64,000 nt of DNA. Source: Adiantum capillus-veneris. Its lineage: Eukaryota > Streptophyta > Polypodiopsida > Polypodiales > Pteridaceae. Below the pieces are notes generated by a model, which saw only the letters and a program-made list of their open reading frames with translations, was not told the DNA's origin and did not search any database. Both the position numbers and the translations under genes were made by a program. This document shows, piece by piece, positions 9,830 through 21,208 of this stretch; position 1 is the first letter of the stretch, and every line of letters begins with the position of its first letter. Location of the stretch: positions 92,926,612 to 92,990,611 of the forward strand of contig CM043945.1 of NCBI GenBank assembly GCA_014529385.2. Direction: 5' to 3'.

Positions 9830-10834
9830 CTACATATAAATCATCTGTAGTCTGGTGGCTGAATAGATCCTACAAGCTTTACGAAACCAAAGATGCCATC
9901 TGTAGTCTTTGAACACTTGTGAAAGTGGAAAATCTACAGCATCCTTCAGTAGACTAAGAACCTCCTTGTTGATTCTTTTGATATCCAATTCTAATTTGTA
10001 AGAAGGTTCACAACTTCTTCCTGTAAAGAGGGCCTCATTTCTTGATGTCCATACATTCCACAAATACTGGGCTCTCCACACGTTCCAAAGAGTTACATCA
10101 AGATCTTTGATATACCCAAAAAAAAGAAAAAAAGTTGTTAGTGGTTCAGATAACAGGTTGCGTACTCTTTTTTGTATAACAGCCAGACTTTTCTGGTTAT
10201 AGGGACAATAATAGAATAGATGTTCAAGAATTTCCTCCTGCCTTTTGCATCTTGGGCACATTCCTGAGACTCCTATGATGTCGCTTGCTTTGGTTCCTGT
10301 CCATATAGCTCTATGTAGAATTAGCCATAATAGGAAGCTGACCTTAATGGCCTGTGGAAAAGCCCAGATTGTCTTGAACCTGTACTGCCATTGTTTTGCA
10401 CTCCAATTCAATTTCCATTTCTGGTTCAGCTTTTGCCTTAATTGTACATGCATACATCCTTTAGCTTTGTATTGCTCGTACATGACTTTTGTTGTTCCTT
10501 TGAGTGACAGGGCTTGAGGACAAGCCTTAGTACTCATGTTTATCTTTTCCAGAAGCTTGGAGATCCTGGTTGATACTTCTTGAGCTGTGTACCTAGACAA
10601 ATCAAATTCAGCCATTAGTTCATTAGTGGTTAGCCACCTCCCTTCTTTGTAAACATCTTTCCAGGAGAGCAATCCTTTCTTAAATGCCCCATGAGATTTT
10701 CTAGTAAGCTTCATTTTGCATTTATATACTGACTGCCCAACCCATATTGAATCCTGTAGCAGAAAATGAAAGTTAGAAGTAATAATAAGGGGAAGTTGTT
10801 TGTTTTGTTTAATCTCCTGCCATGAAGCCCACAT
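9830..10834 (-). pseudogene. LINE-A ORF2 C-terminal region with zf-RVT domain
   Basis: This long open stretch is the C-terminal third of a plant LINE ORF2. Near residues 165-225 it has WAFPQAIKVSFLLWLILHRA followed by CPRCKRQEEILEHLFYYC, the zinc-binding zf-RVT pattern (C-x2-C ... H-x4-C) seen after the reverse transcriptase in plant L1 elements. It is separated from the RT part by stops and by a poly-C tract at 11107-11133. Downstream at 9691-9830 lies the 3' untranslated region. Confidence 0.85.
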
Positions 10835-11106
10835 CCTTTAGATTAGCTCTGATCCCTTGAACTTGAATCGGTATTGACTACATATGATATCCCTGAGTGT
10901 CAGCCCTTTCCAGCTGGGATAGTCCTTCAAAACAAAGAAAGGTCTTTATGTCTTTCTTAATTAGACAGGCCCAATAGTCTGTTGACTCAACTGCTCTTGC
11001 TATCCACTTGGCAGCCAATTTTGTTGCTTGCTTTGTTATGTCCATAATGCCCAGCCCTCCAGCAGGTGCTCGAGTTTACTTTACTCATTTTGTTGAAGTC
11101 ATCTAT

Positions 11107-11133
11107 CCCCCCCCCCCCCCCCCCCCCCCCCCC
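11107..11133. repeat. Poly-C tract inside LINE-A ORF2
   Basis: A run of 27 C residues interrupts what should be ORF2 coding sequence between the RT and the C-terminal domain. No comparable run is expected in a LINE coding region. It is either a post-insertion expansion or an assembly or sequencing artefact. Similar runs occur at 23673, 25026 and 47647. Confidence 0.9.
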
Positions 11134-12419
11134 TCATAAAAATCTTCTGGCCACCTGAATGAATTTGTTGATTTGTGTCTTGGAAAGCTTCCAGTAGCAA
11201 AAGAAATAGATCAAAGTTGATAACAAATAATTGTTTAGCACAAAAACTCTAGAGGCCAGTGAACCTTGCATAGCTTGCCAGGCAAAAAGTTTCCTTCTGA
11301 ACGTGTCTAGAACCCAATCAAATCTCTGAGTGAAGGTAATCTTGAAACCCATGGGGATTCCAAGTAGCCTGAACACTTCCCCATCTAATATTTCTTTACA
11401 TCCTGCATCAAGAACAAGCTGAGGAGTGTCCCCAGTGCTACATTTAAAAGGTGATTGATGATTGACCCACTAGCCAAGCAGAATGTATTTTTTAAGCAAT
11501 CCCAAAAAGCCTGTATGGATTGGTTGTCATTAGCCAGCAAGGAGTTAGTATCATCTGCAAATTACTGAAGACATAGAGGGTTAGTTGAATCATGACTGTT
11601 AATGCCTTTAATTTGACCTTTCTCTATGCAATCCCTGACCAGCCACCCCAAAGCATCTGAAGAAATTGCATACAAAAGAGGGGCTAAAAAGCATCCCTGT
11701 CTAATAGAGCAGGTCAGGAAGATGTTGTCTGTTAGCTGACCATTGATAGCTATCCTGGCAATGGGATTGACCAGCAAGATATGAACAAATTTGATAAAGT
11801 TTCTACCACATCCAATGACCTGTAAAGATTGAAGAATGAAATATCATTCCATTCTGTCACATAAGACTTCTCAAAATCAATTTTGAACAAGATGTAGTCC
11901 TGACCAGTGTTTTGAGCATGTTCCATAGCTGCCCAAAGTGTGATGATAGCATCAAGAATGTACCTGCACTGGATAAACCCTTTTTGTTCCTTAAGGATAA
12001 TATGATCCATGATGGGGCTGAGTCTTTTGGCTAGGGAGTGGGAGAATAATTTGTATAGAGAAGTCAAACATGTAATAGGTCTCTAGTTAGACACGTCCTC
12101 CCTCTCTCCTCTCTTGTGAATGTGCTGCACAACACTAGTGTTGGACTTGGTAGGAAGAGCTCCTACTCTAACAGCTTCTTGCCAGACTAACATAATGTGA
12201 GGTATCAAAAAGTCTTGAAATTCTATGTAGAATTCATTGGGAAGCCCATCTATTCCAGGAGTCTTATCTCTACTCATTTTTCTGATGGTTTCTCTAATCT
12301 CCTCCTCAGAATAGGGCAAATCCAGTTTTTTTGACATGGAGGAAGTAATAGTTTTCTTCCTCGAGAGAGCTATATTAGCTCTTGCTTGTATAATATGATC
12401 CCCTTTTGAGGGAGACTTG
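11134..12419 (-). pseudogene. LINE-A ORF2 reverse transcriptase region, broken
   Basis: In order on the minus strand: EEEIRETIRKMSRDKTPGID, GLPNEFYIEFQ, LKEQKGFIQCRYILDAI, ILFKIDFEKSYVTEWN, IRQGCFLAPLLYAIS (RQGC motif) and FADDTNSLL, the catalytic FADD. A TAA at 11562-11564 lies just before FADD (CAA to TAA), there is a frameshift near 11760, and other stops separate the pieces. CACTA element 2 cuts the same ORF at 12420; the sequence on its far side (20064 upward) continues the ORF toward the endonuclease. RT fold and order are clear, and activity is impossible as it stands. Confidence 0.88.
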
Positions 12420-12432
12420 GAGCACTACAAGA

Positions 12433-12660
12433 GGTTGTGTGCTCTTGTGACGCTGTTAGCGACGGAAATACACTGGGTTTTTATAACCCCCGGCGTCGCT
12501 AAAACCGTCGCTAACAGCGTCGCTACGAGAGCGTCGCTATAGGCGTCGCTATATAGCGACGCTCATAGCGACGCCTATAGCGACGCTCTCACAGAAGAGT
12601 ATAGCGACGCATATAGCGACGCTACAGAGCCATAAATAGCGACGCTTATAGCGACGCCTG
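12433..12660. repeat. 3' subterminal GCGACG array of element 2
   Basis: About eighteen copies of GCGACG or CGTCGC within 220 bp, many as TATAGCGACGCT, arranged head to head around about 12545 so that long hairpins are possible. It is the denser of the two subterminal arrays and the presumed TNPA binding zone. Confidence 0.85.
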
Positions 12661-13011
12661 AGAGAATATTTTTTTGGTGGCAGGGCATTCAACCATCAAC
12701 CATATTGTACTTGATTCAGTTTTTAAAAAAAGTGCAAAGGTAGATAATAGACCCAAAATAGTCACCCACAAGACGCATTGTTTGCAAAATTGACAATTGT
12801 ACACATCATAGGCAAACTGAATTGATTGGCAAATGTAATAATGACAATTGTACAACATCATAGGCATAAAGAATTGATTGGCAAAAGGAATTGCGGTGAC
12901 AAATGTAATAATATACATGGTTCAAAAAGACGTATAAAATCCGTCTCATGATACATAAGCTACGAGAAACCCTAAACTAATGCTATCTAGCTACGGCTAA
13001 ACTGACGTCGT
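12661..13011. other. Element 2 3' flank of the TNPA-like gene
   Basis: AT-rich DNA with two partial copies of a GACAATTGTAC...CATAGGCA...GAATTGATTGGCAAA segment (about 12790 and 12842). It presumably holds the 3' untranslated region and poly(A) site of the TNPA-like gene, which ends at 13012. No gene is seen. Confidence 0.5.
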
Positions 13012-14325
13012 CTAATCAGACGTCTCATCGCGTCCAAGCGGCGTATCTGTCGGATTCTGCAAAAAAAGACAATAAGACAGTTTTCAGTAAATATAAACAT
13101 ATAACGACATTTATAAAACAATACAAAAAATAAAAAAGAGTAAACCCTAATACTAACCATGCCGCCGCGAGAACTGAGAATGTCCATCAGGGCGTTTAAG
13201 CCCTTCCTGCCTGCGTACTCGCGCTCGTACGGTGTGGGATCACGTCCTGTCATCGACCACTGTCAAAACATACAAAGATTTCATTATGTTAGAACTAAAA
13301 AACTCATAAACCCTAAACTATCGAACATGCATAAAGAGCAATGTGAAAAGACTTACAAAATCGGCCTCAAATGATGCCCATCCACCGCTCCCCAAGTGGT
13401 GCGAGCTCCCTGCCTCTACTCGCGCTCTGGCTGCATCCTTTTGTTGCTTCCACTTGTCGGGATTCTCGCGCGCTGCTTTCTTCGCATTCTTCCAATCTTC
13501 TTTGGCCAGCCAATCTGGCCTATTCCACCCATTCTTGATTGCTTTTTGCACTTCGGAACGCTTGTGTTTGCAGTATTCGCGCATTCGAATCTTCATCAGG
13601 TCTTCATTGAAGCGCTGATCCCGTGTTGGAACGGGAAACTCATCATGAAGTATGCTGATGACTCTGTTTTTTAAATCACTTGGTACTTCACTCCATTTGT
13701 TTAGTATATAGTGTCTAAACAGCTGAGAGCAAAGACCACGCATGCGCGAGATCACCTTCTTGCCGTCATCATCCATGATGATGCCGCCGCTGATGTCGAC
13801 GGAGTAAGGCAAGCCCTCTGGCCGGTGACGCGTGAACCTGGGTGTCCCGGCAGGGGTCTCTAGCGGCGTGTCGATGGGGGTACGGACGTCAGGTGTCTCC
13901 ACCGGCGTCTGGGCGCCGAAGCGAGGAGTGTCGAGTGGGGTGGCTCCCGGCGGAGTAGGTAGAGGTGTGTAGCTTCTAGGAACAGTCAGCCGTGCAAAAC
14001 CTGGCGTAGATGGCGATGCTGTGGCTGGTGTGGGGGCGGGCAAAGAAGGGGAGGGTAAAGAGCCTCGTCGAACATGAGGCGGTGTGGAGGCATCGGTGGC
14101 GGAATCCCCACAACAACAGCCACCGCCACCACTAGAGCGCCGGTGTCTAGACGAGTGTGACACTCGTCTCGTCGACGCCGAAGCTTCAGAGCGCGCCGAA
14201 TGCTCCGAAAGAGAGGGAGATGCGGATGGTGTAGGAACGCGCGATGATGCGCCAGAGCGATGACGCTCCACGTACCACTGTCTCTGCTGCGGTGACAAAG
14301 AAGAAAGAAACTCCTCATCATCCAT
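13012..14325 (-). CDS. TNPA-like plant transposase (Transposase_24), element 2, three exons, intact
   Basis: Exons on the minus strand are 14325-13357, 13259-13158 and 13056-13012, giving 371 residues. Exons 2 and 3 have exactly the lengths of the element 1 homologue (102 and 45 nt), and all splice sites are GT...AG. It starts MDDEEFLSSLSPQQRQWYVE, then has a Ser/Pro/Thr-rich disordered region with TPVETP-like repeats, then the conserved SGGIIMDDDGKKVISRMRG, REYCKHKRSEVQKAIKNGW, NRPDWLAKEDWKNAKKAA and WASFEADF blocks. No stop or frameshift is visible. It probably binds the GCGACG subterminal motifs with TNP2 during excision (family knowledge plus inference). Confidence 0.9.
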
Positions 14326-14597
14326 ACCTGCATTAAACACACGAATATTTAAACTTAATATTGAATGAATAGAGTAGACAATGACGCAAAGACCATTAAA
14401 TACAATGACGTAATGACGCATATAAATACAATGACGCAATGAATCGAGTGATAAAAGAGGCAAGTCGAAAACTCAGAATTTTCAATCAAAAGATGTGAGC
14501 GCGAGTAGAAAAGAGCGTTATACACCATGGAAGCTACTTAGAGAGCCAGAGCTTTTACAGCACGGAGCAAAATTGTTCAAATACAATATTTGTGGCT

Positions 14598-17500
14598 TTA
14601 AGAGATCTCTCTCTCATCCTCGCATAACTCAGCATAACTTCCTATATCTATATAGAGCTCTCCGTTTAAACACATATCCTCTGTTTCATTTTGTAGCTCC
14701 TCTGCATGCACCCCATATAGAGTAGTAGCATCTTGATGCTCGTCTGGCACCACCGCAGCGGCTTCTGATTGAGCATCTTCTCTGATCTCCTCCATTGATG
14801 TCGTTGTGATTGGTACATGGTAGCCTTCATACGTCCTTGCACTACGAGGGGCTACCTCTATGACGTACCACCAGTTTGATGTAGACTTTGTAGGATGAAA
14901 TACTACCTGCCAGAGCCACATAACTTACATGAGAGCTTTCAAGCACATAACTTGTAAAAGGGGGATGTTAACTATTTATATACTTACTTGTTCACAATGC
15001 TCGAGTAGTACGAAAGTGTCTCTTAGGTCAGTCCATTTCTTAGTAGAATCCACCTCAAGAAAACCAGACTCTCCTCTACGCACAGTAGCGTTTCGACCCT
15101 CCATGATTATCTTGAACCATTGCACGTCGAACAAGTCGACAAAAAATCCTCTGTAATCGATCCTCAAAATCTCTTGCAGCGTGCCGAAGTAAGTGAGTTC
15201 CGCCACCACGGGATCTGCATCAGAGGAACGTCGTCGACTAGACTGTTCAAATTTTGCCATGATTCCACAATCTTGAGTAAAACGCTTTTTGTCGATTCGT
15301 TCCACCCTAAAATGTCGACCTTTACACCATGCTGCTGTGTATGACTTATACTACAACGAACAAAGATTATGAGTGGCCGTTCAAACGTTTATAAATAAAG
15401 TCACTTGCTAGTCGTACATTGCAAACTTACCTTGGTCGCGCAACCCCGAGAGTACTCCCACTCTTCTTCAGTCACTTCGTCACCGCATTGTTGTGCGCTT
15501 TTCAATTGGTTGTGCAACCATCTTAAGCTCATGAAGGTTGGTAGGCTCTCCAGAACCGCTGGATAGTGCATCGGTGGTCGTCTTCCCCGTCTCCACTCGA
15601 TTCGTGCCCTTTGTCGCTCTTGCTTTGCATCCTCATATTGTGAAATCCACTTTTGCATCACTGGATTGTGAAGCATGCAAAATCGGTTGATTTTAGCCTC
15701 TAGATCTTCCGTCATCTTCTTCTCAACACCGAGATTGCACATGACAATCCCAGATATGCGCTCATCATCTATGGTTCGCCATAGCGTGTCCCGGGATTTA
15801 TCAAATCCGTCTAGCCACTCTCCAATGTACACTAGGGACTCTGATACCAACCAACCTTCTGCCATGCTACCCTCCGGACGTGCCTTTTGACGCACATATC
15901 CCTTAAGCGTTTTCATGAAACGCTCTAAGAAGAACATCCATCTGGAATGAACTGTGCCAGCTATTTCCACCTCATCAACTATGTGAACAAGAAGATGCAC
16001 CTGAATGGTTAGTATTGTAGTAGGAAAATGTTTCTCAAACATGCACACAAGCTCCGCAGCATTTAGTTTGGCGAATGGTATGGAGTCTACGTCGATCTCC
16101 TTTTGTGAGATCCATTGCACCAGCTTTGCAAGTTTGTAGATTGTGTTACGGATGTCGAGAGACAAACATCCCTCAATGGCAACCGGTAAAATAAACTGTA
16201 AAGTATGTGCAGCAATGATATTAAAGTCCACATTTTATGCAATGATATTAAAGTCCACTATGAACGTACCTGACACATTTTATGCCAATCGTGTGACTTC
16301 AAACCGGTAAGCTTTCCTTCTTTAGTAAAACACGTTCGGAGCGAGTGCATTACGCCAGTGGGGGTCCGCAAAGATCGAATGGCCTCTTTTACTTTGCGTT
16401 CTTGGGCTCCTGTGAAAATCCATGGTGCTTTAGGAAGTTTTATCGATCCATCAGACGCTGTTTGCGGCCAATATTGCTCCATACGATCCACATTTCTAAG
16501 GTCAACTCTGGCTCCCAAAGTATCTTTCTTGCCGGTCAAATGGTCCCATAGTAGATTACCCACATTCTTGAATATGTGCATTGGATCGAGCAAGTGATTG
16601 ATCACGAGTCGGGGCCAGTATGGTAACTCGTACCATAGAGATAGTCTCTTCATCCCTGGAGGCAATCCGTCATCGCACATCTCCTTCTGCTCTAACCATG
16701 CTTGTGCAGACATCCTTGGTGGCTCTCTTCCCAAAAAGCCGTCGCGTAACACATGATTCTCTGGAAGATACGCTTGATGACCTTCGTAGATTTGCTTCTT
16801 CAGTGAGGGTGCCCTACGTGCATTCAGTCTAGGTCCACATGTGACACATGCTCTGTATCCGCTTGTTTGAAGCCCTGCATGTATACACATGATAATAGAT
16901 CAACTATGGGGAAAAACAAGATTTACAGTGTCTGAGTGAGGAGTGTCAATAGATCACCTGAGCATTCTGTTAGCCCGGGATAGTCATGCATGGTCCACAT
17001 TAGAATACCTCTGATCAAAGCATTCCGTCGTCCTGTGTGTCGGCTCATATCCACCACCTCTATGCCAATCCACAATTGTTGTAGCTCTTCCAATAGTGGA
17101 CGAAGATACACATCCATATTCCCCACTTTATATCGCCCTGGCACAATCAAGCTTAGCCATAGGTGCCCCTTCTTCGTAGTCAACCACGGGGGAATGTTGT
17201 AGTTGACGATGACAACGGGCCATACACTGTAAGATGTTGATCTTTGACCAAATGGATTTACGCCATCCATAGCCAGGCCTAAGCGCAAATTTCGAGCTTC
17301 CCTGGCAAAATCCGACCATGTTTCCATCTATATGTTTCCAGGCTGCGCAATCTGCAGGAATTCGTAGCACACCATCCGAAGATTTATTCTCCTCATGCCA
17401 TGATGCTAGGGCGGCCATGGACTTACATTCGAAGAAATGCTTGATGCGAGGAAGCAAAGGAAAATGTCGCAAAACCTTTTGTGGAATTTTTGTCCCGTGG

Positions 17501-18326
17501 AGATCTACTCGATATCTTTCGGAATCACATTTCGGACACTTCTCCATGTCTGTGTATTCCCCTCTGAAAAGAATGCAGTCATTAGGACAAGCGTGGATAG
17601 AATTGTAATCCATCCCCAAGTTTCGCAAAATCTTTCTTGCTTCATCTCGGGAATCTGGCATCACATTGTCAGCTGGTAGAATGTGCTCTTTCAGCAATCT
17701 ACACAACATAAAAATATGATACAGTCGTGTAAAAATCTATCAGATCATTATACATTTAGAGTTCTATTAAAGTAAACTAATTGTAATAGATCACCTGAAA
17801 AGCGCTGTGACGCTAGTGTCACTCCATCCAAACTTTGCCTGCATGTTGAGAAGAACCAGGAGTGCTTTCAATCTAGACATACGTGCTCCATTATACAATG
17901 ACGTATCGGCTTCACTTTTCATATCATCATAGATAAGCCTTTCTGAATCCATGATCGTCTCGATCATTTCATCAATCTCGGGCTCAAACATTGCCTCGTT
18001 GGGAATGTGCTCTGCATGATCATCCCCCGAGATGTCAGAGGTACATCTTGTGGCCTCACATATGCTGCTTGACCAAAGCGCCTGCGAATACGTCTATTGG
18101 GTTGCAAGATTGCTGCTTGTTGGCCAGCGTCAGAGTCCGACGAGTTATAATTGGCAACAACTCGATCTATAATAGATGGATCGAACTCGCCAAATTCGCG
18201 AACGTGCTGCAAAGAAACACGTCTTGTCTGTCGCACAGCATGCTTGCATTGATTACAAGGACATAAGACCCTCGTTGAGAGATAGGTGTTTCGGTTGGAC
18301 GGTCCCACATCCTCGTCGCTACTCAT
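14598..18326 (-). pseudogene. CACTA TNP2-type transposase, full-length but with two 1-nt indels (element 2)
   Basis: Six exons fit on the minus strand: 18326-17795, 17698-16958, 16874-16270, 16195-15431, 15350-14988 and 14906-14598, about 1104 codons once two indels are allowed for. Domains in order: an N-terminal region with CPCNQCKHAV; Transposase_21/TNP2 (ACPNDCILFRGEY to DYPGLTECSG, then ACVTCGPRLNARRAPSLKK and HLLDPMHIFKNVGN); a DUF4218-like block (FILPVAIEGCLSLDIRNTIY, MEGRN-distinct, HSRWMFFLERFMKTLKGYVR); and a DUF4216-like C-terminus (RIDYRGFFVDLFDVQWFKI, NWWYVIEV). A 1-nt deletion near 18040 and a 1-nt insertion near 17322, judged against element 1, break the frame. If those two indels are sequencing errors, the element could be autonomous. 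Confidence 0.9.
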
Positions 18327-18388
18327 AATGAGGATAAAAAACTTATAACCTGGACAACAAATTTAATATTCTATTGGCATTCTTCGTC

Positions 18389-18391
<3 letters not shown>

Positions 18392-18447
<56 letters not shown>
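18392..18447. repeat. (CT)n microsatellite upstream of element 2 TNP2
   Basis: About 28 CT units lie 66 bp upstream of the TNP2 start on the minus strand, the orthologous position to the (GA)n of element 1 at 2604-2676. Confidence 0.9.
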
Positions 18448-18450
<3 letters not shown>

Positions 18451-18834
18451 ACCTCACATTCTCTAGTCATGTCCAATCCCCGCACACCTCGGTCTAGAGG
18501 TGCACGGAGATCAGAACCACCGGGTTATAATCTCGTCTTTATTGGTCAATACCTATATTTGTGGGCACAAGAAATCTAAACACCCACGTCTACATGATAC
18601 TGCATGTAGTGGACAAAATCCCTTTGCCTCTTCTCTAGCTGTAGCACTTCACTTCATCTTAACATCTTTTCACAGTAGATCTTTTCACTGTTCGTCTAAC
18701 TCTAAACCCTAAACCGTAAGTAATTCTTGCGTGGACTCGATCTAACGTAAATAAGCGTAAATCTAAATAAACGTAAATCTAACTAAAAATAAAGCTAAAT
18801 CTAATTTAACGTAAGTCTAATGACTAGAGGTTGT

Positions 18835-19033
18835 TTAGATGGTCATTGTGTCGGGGATGTAGTGACTCTTGCCGCCCTGAAGATCCACCTTCTTCCCTAT
18901 CTTCTGAAGACATTTCACCAGTACTTTTGGATCGACGGAGCCCACCATGAGTGAAGGCAGCAATACCCTATATTCCATTGAGGGCTTTCTTCACCCGCTT
19001 CATGCAGGCATCGCAGTCTATGGAGACCCGCAT
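18835..19033 (-). pseudogene. Captured heavy-metal-associated (HMA) domain gene fragment
   Basis: On the minus strand from 19033 the sequence reads MRVSIDCDACMKRVKKALNG, a stop (TAG), and after a frameshift VGSVDPKVLVKCLQKIGKKV then DLQ and a short tail. This is the beta-alpha-beta-beta-alpha-beta HMA fold of plant copper-chaperone or HIPP-type proteins, with the metal-binding CxxC (CDAC) in the first loop. It covers nearly a whole ~65-residue domain. It lies inside CACTA element 2 between the 5' subterminal region and the TNP2 gene, flanked by the element's own AT-rich repeats. Element 1 does not have it. I infer capture of a host exon or retrocopy by the transposon. The stop and frameshift make it non-functional as a protein. 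Confidence 0.8.
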
Positions 19034-19379
19034 GTAATCTAATATAACGTAAATCTAAATCTAGCTTAAATAAACGTAAATCTAGTTTAAAATAAACCTA
19101 AATCTAATTTAATGTAAGTCTACATATAACCTAATCTTTAACGTCTTTTAAGATAGTTTCCTACGACGTTATAACTCTCTTCTTCCTGTGTGTGTGCGCG
19201 TGTGTGGATGTGTGTGCCAATAAAAAGAGATAAATGGTATAACCTTTCTATCACCCATGCCAAGTATGATAGATTGATTATGCCATTTCCCTCTTGAATA
19301 ATAGGTCTTCAGTTCAACTCCTCGTCGGCTAGATCTTTAGGTCTTTTAATTTTAATTAGTTTCCTACGACTCTCCCTTA

Positions 19380-19609
19380 GTTTCTCTTTCTTTCTCTCTC
19401 AATGTGTGTGCGTTTTTTTGGATCGTATGCATGTTTTCTTTCTCTTTTCCTCTCTCAATGTGTGCGTTTTTTGTTTATGCATGTTCTCTCTCTCTTTTCC
19501 TCTCTCAATGCGTGCGTTTTTTGTTTATGCATGCTCTCTCTCTCTTTTTCTCTCTCAATGTGTGTGTGCATTCTTTGTTTATGTATGTGTGTGCGTTTTT
19601 GTTTTTGTT

Positions 19610-19647
<38 letters not shown>

Positions 19648-19765
19648 AACACTATGTGTGTGTGTGTATGTGTGTGTGTGAGAGAGAGAGAGAGGGAGAG
19701 AGAAAGAGGGGAAGGGAACATGAGAATGAGGAGAGGGAAGGAGCATACCTGGCTCTCCTTCCTCT

Positions 19766-19798
<33 letters not shown>

Positions 19799-19850
19799 GA
19801 GAAGAAAAGAGAGAGAGAGAGAGAGAGTGAGGGAGAGCGTTACCTGCTCT
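19380..19850. repeat. Minisatellite and (CT)/(TG)/(GA) microsatellites near the 5' end of element 2
   Basis: Four or five units of about 55 bp contain a TTTATGCATG-like word, a short CT run and CCTCTCTCAATG (19430-19560). They are followed by (CT)n at 19616-19643 and by TG- and GA-rich runs to 19826. It is the inverted counterpart of 812-1430 in element 1. Translated low-complexity frames are not genes. Confidence 0.85.
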
Positions 19851-19859
19851 TTGCTTGAG

Positions 19860-20060
19860 GGCGCCGAAAAACTCAGATCTGAGATCTGAGTTTTTGGGCG
19901 CGCTCGGTTATTTTTTTTACCCCAGCTGGCGTCGCTATGAGCGTCGCTATAAGCGTCGCAATTTTTTTTTGTAAATTTGCGACGCTCATAGCGACGCCGG
20001 GAATTTTTTTTTTGAGCGTCGCTGTGTGAGCGTCGCTAATATGAAGAGCCTCTTGTAGTG
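19860..20060. repeat. 5' subterminal region of element 2
   Basis: It contains the perfect palindrome ACTCAGATCTGAGATCTGAGT-like core at about 19869-19890, then GGCGTCGCTATGAGCGTCGC paired with GCGACGCTCATAGCGACGCC around a T-rich loop, and further GCGTCGC copies up to the terminal CTTGTAGTG. The hairpin arms suit a folded transposase-binding end. Confidence 0.8.
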
Positions 20061-20063
20061 GAG

Positions 20064-21208
20064 AAAACATCAGAAAAAAAAATATGAGCAATAAGGAGAT
20101 TCTCCTTTTGGTTACTAGTTGTATGACCTTCTTTATCCTTAAGAGAAGGTATAAAGTCTTTAGCCTTTTTCTTTTTGAGAAGACTAAACATCTCTTTAGT
20201 GGGTCTATCCACCTTGCCAGCCCAAAAGTCCTGGTCCAAGCAAGTGCATTGCTAGCAAGGAGGAGCTCTTCCTGCCTCAAGTCTTCTTTAAGTGCTAACA
20301 GTTCTAGAGAGGGAGGACTAGTAGTTGGAAGAGTTTTCTCCAGCTGAGAAATCTTTTCCAAGGTCATCATTCTTCTTTGTTTTCTAGACTCCCTAGCCTT
20401 AGACTTAAATTCAATCATAGCTTTAAGGGTAAGAGAAACAGCCTGGTCCATGCTTTGCCATCCAGCCTTGTAATCATACTCACATCTATCCAAGTCAACT
20501 GTAATAGGCTTGTGATCTGACAAAAGAATGGAAAAATGTACCTGAAATTTAATTTGCCAATGCTCATGTATCAAATCTGTGGACATGTAAGCTCTATCTA
20601 ATTTGGCTTCCCCATAGAAATCTCCACTTTGTTTATTTGACCAAGTGTTACTTGTTTCAAAGCTAATGTCGACCAAGTTGTGCTTACCTATTAATTCCTC
20701 CCGTCTCTGTTTTTCTGTACCATTAACAATTTGACCTTTAAAAAGCCATCTGTCCTGCAGAGATTCTACCATGTTGTAGTCTCCTACCAGCATTAAAGGA
20801 CCAGGTATGCCCTTCATTTCTGTCCGCGGCCCTGCATCTATCAAAGATAGCATTAGAGGCATATACACTTATTAGAGTGAAATTGAATGGAGCAGCCAGG
20901 GTGATGGAAAGCCATTGATGAGTCTCTGACTTCTTGCAAACTTTAGCATGTTCAGAGTACTTGTTGGTTATTCCTATAGCATTATCTCCTCTTCTGTTGT
21001 CATGGTCAGTAAAAGACCAGTTATAATGGGAACTAATTCTTCTCAAGTTGTTGAGCAGAGTTTGTCCTTGACCTTTGATTTCCTGTAGACAAACAATGTC
21101 AGCAGTAATACTTTGATCTTTGTGCCAGGCCTTGATGGCCATAGCTCTAACTGGATCTGTAAATTCTTTGCAATTATAGCTCAAAATTTTCAGTTTGGGG
21201 CAATTCAT
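20064..21208 (-). pseudogene. LINE-A ORF2 N-terminus: APE-type endonuclease and linker
   Basis: ORF2 starts MNCPKLKILSYNCKEF at 21208. The start ATG overlaps the ORF1 stop as ATGA (21205-21208), so termination-reinitiation is likely. Endonuclease words follow: DIVCLQEIKG (catalytic Glu), then after a frameshift near 20860 GPLMLVGDYNMV, AKLDRAYMS and LLSDHKPITVDL (the catalytic SDH). A linker follows, rich in Lys and Glu, down to the CACTA 2 insertion at 20063. The first ~330 residues match plant L1 endonucleases in order and spacing; the frameshift disables it. Confidence 0.87.

Larger units (their letters stand above)
12420..20063 (-). mobile_element. CACTA (En/Spm) transposon, element 2, nested in LINE-A
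   Basis: The element is 12423-20060 (7638 bp), bounded by CACTACAAG and CTTGTAGTG, with the 3-bp target duplication GAG at 12420-12422 and 20061-20063. It is the same family as element 1 but inverted: its left end matches the right end of element 1 (CACTACAAGAGGTTGTGT) and its right end matches the left end of element 1. It encodes a six-exon TNP2-type gene with two 1-nt indels and an intact TNPA-like gene, both on the minus strand, plus a captured heavy-metal-domain fragment near its 5' end. It is the most complete mobile element in the window. Confidence 0.95.

Noticed and set aside
9830-12337. A group of separate host genes on the minus strand
   Set aside because: The pieces are one LINE ORF2 (RT, then zf-RVT) broken by stops, with a poly(A) tail and target duplication.
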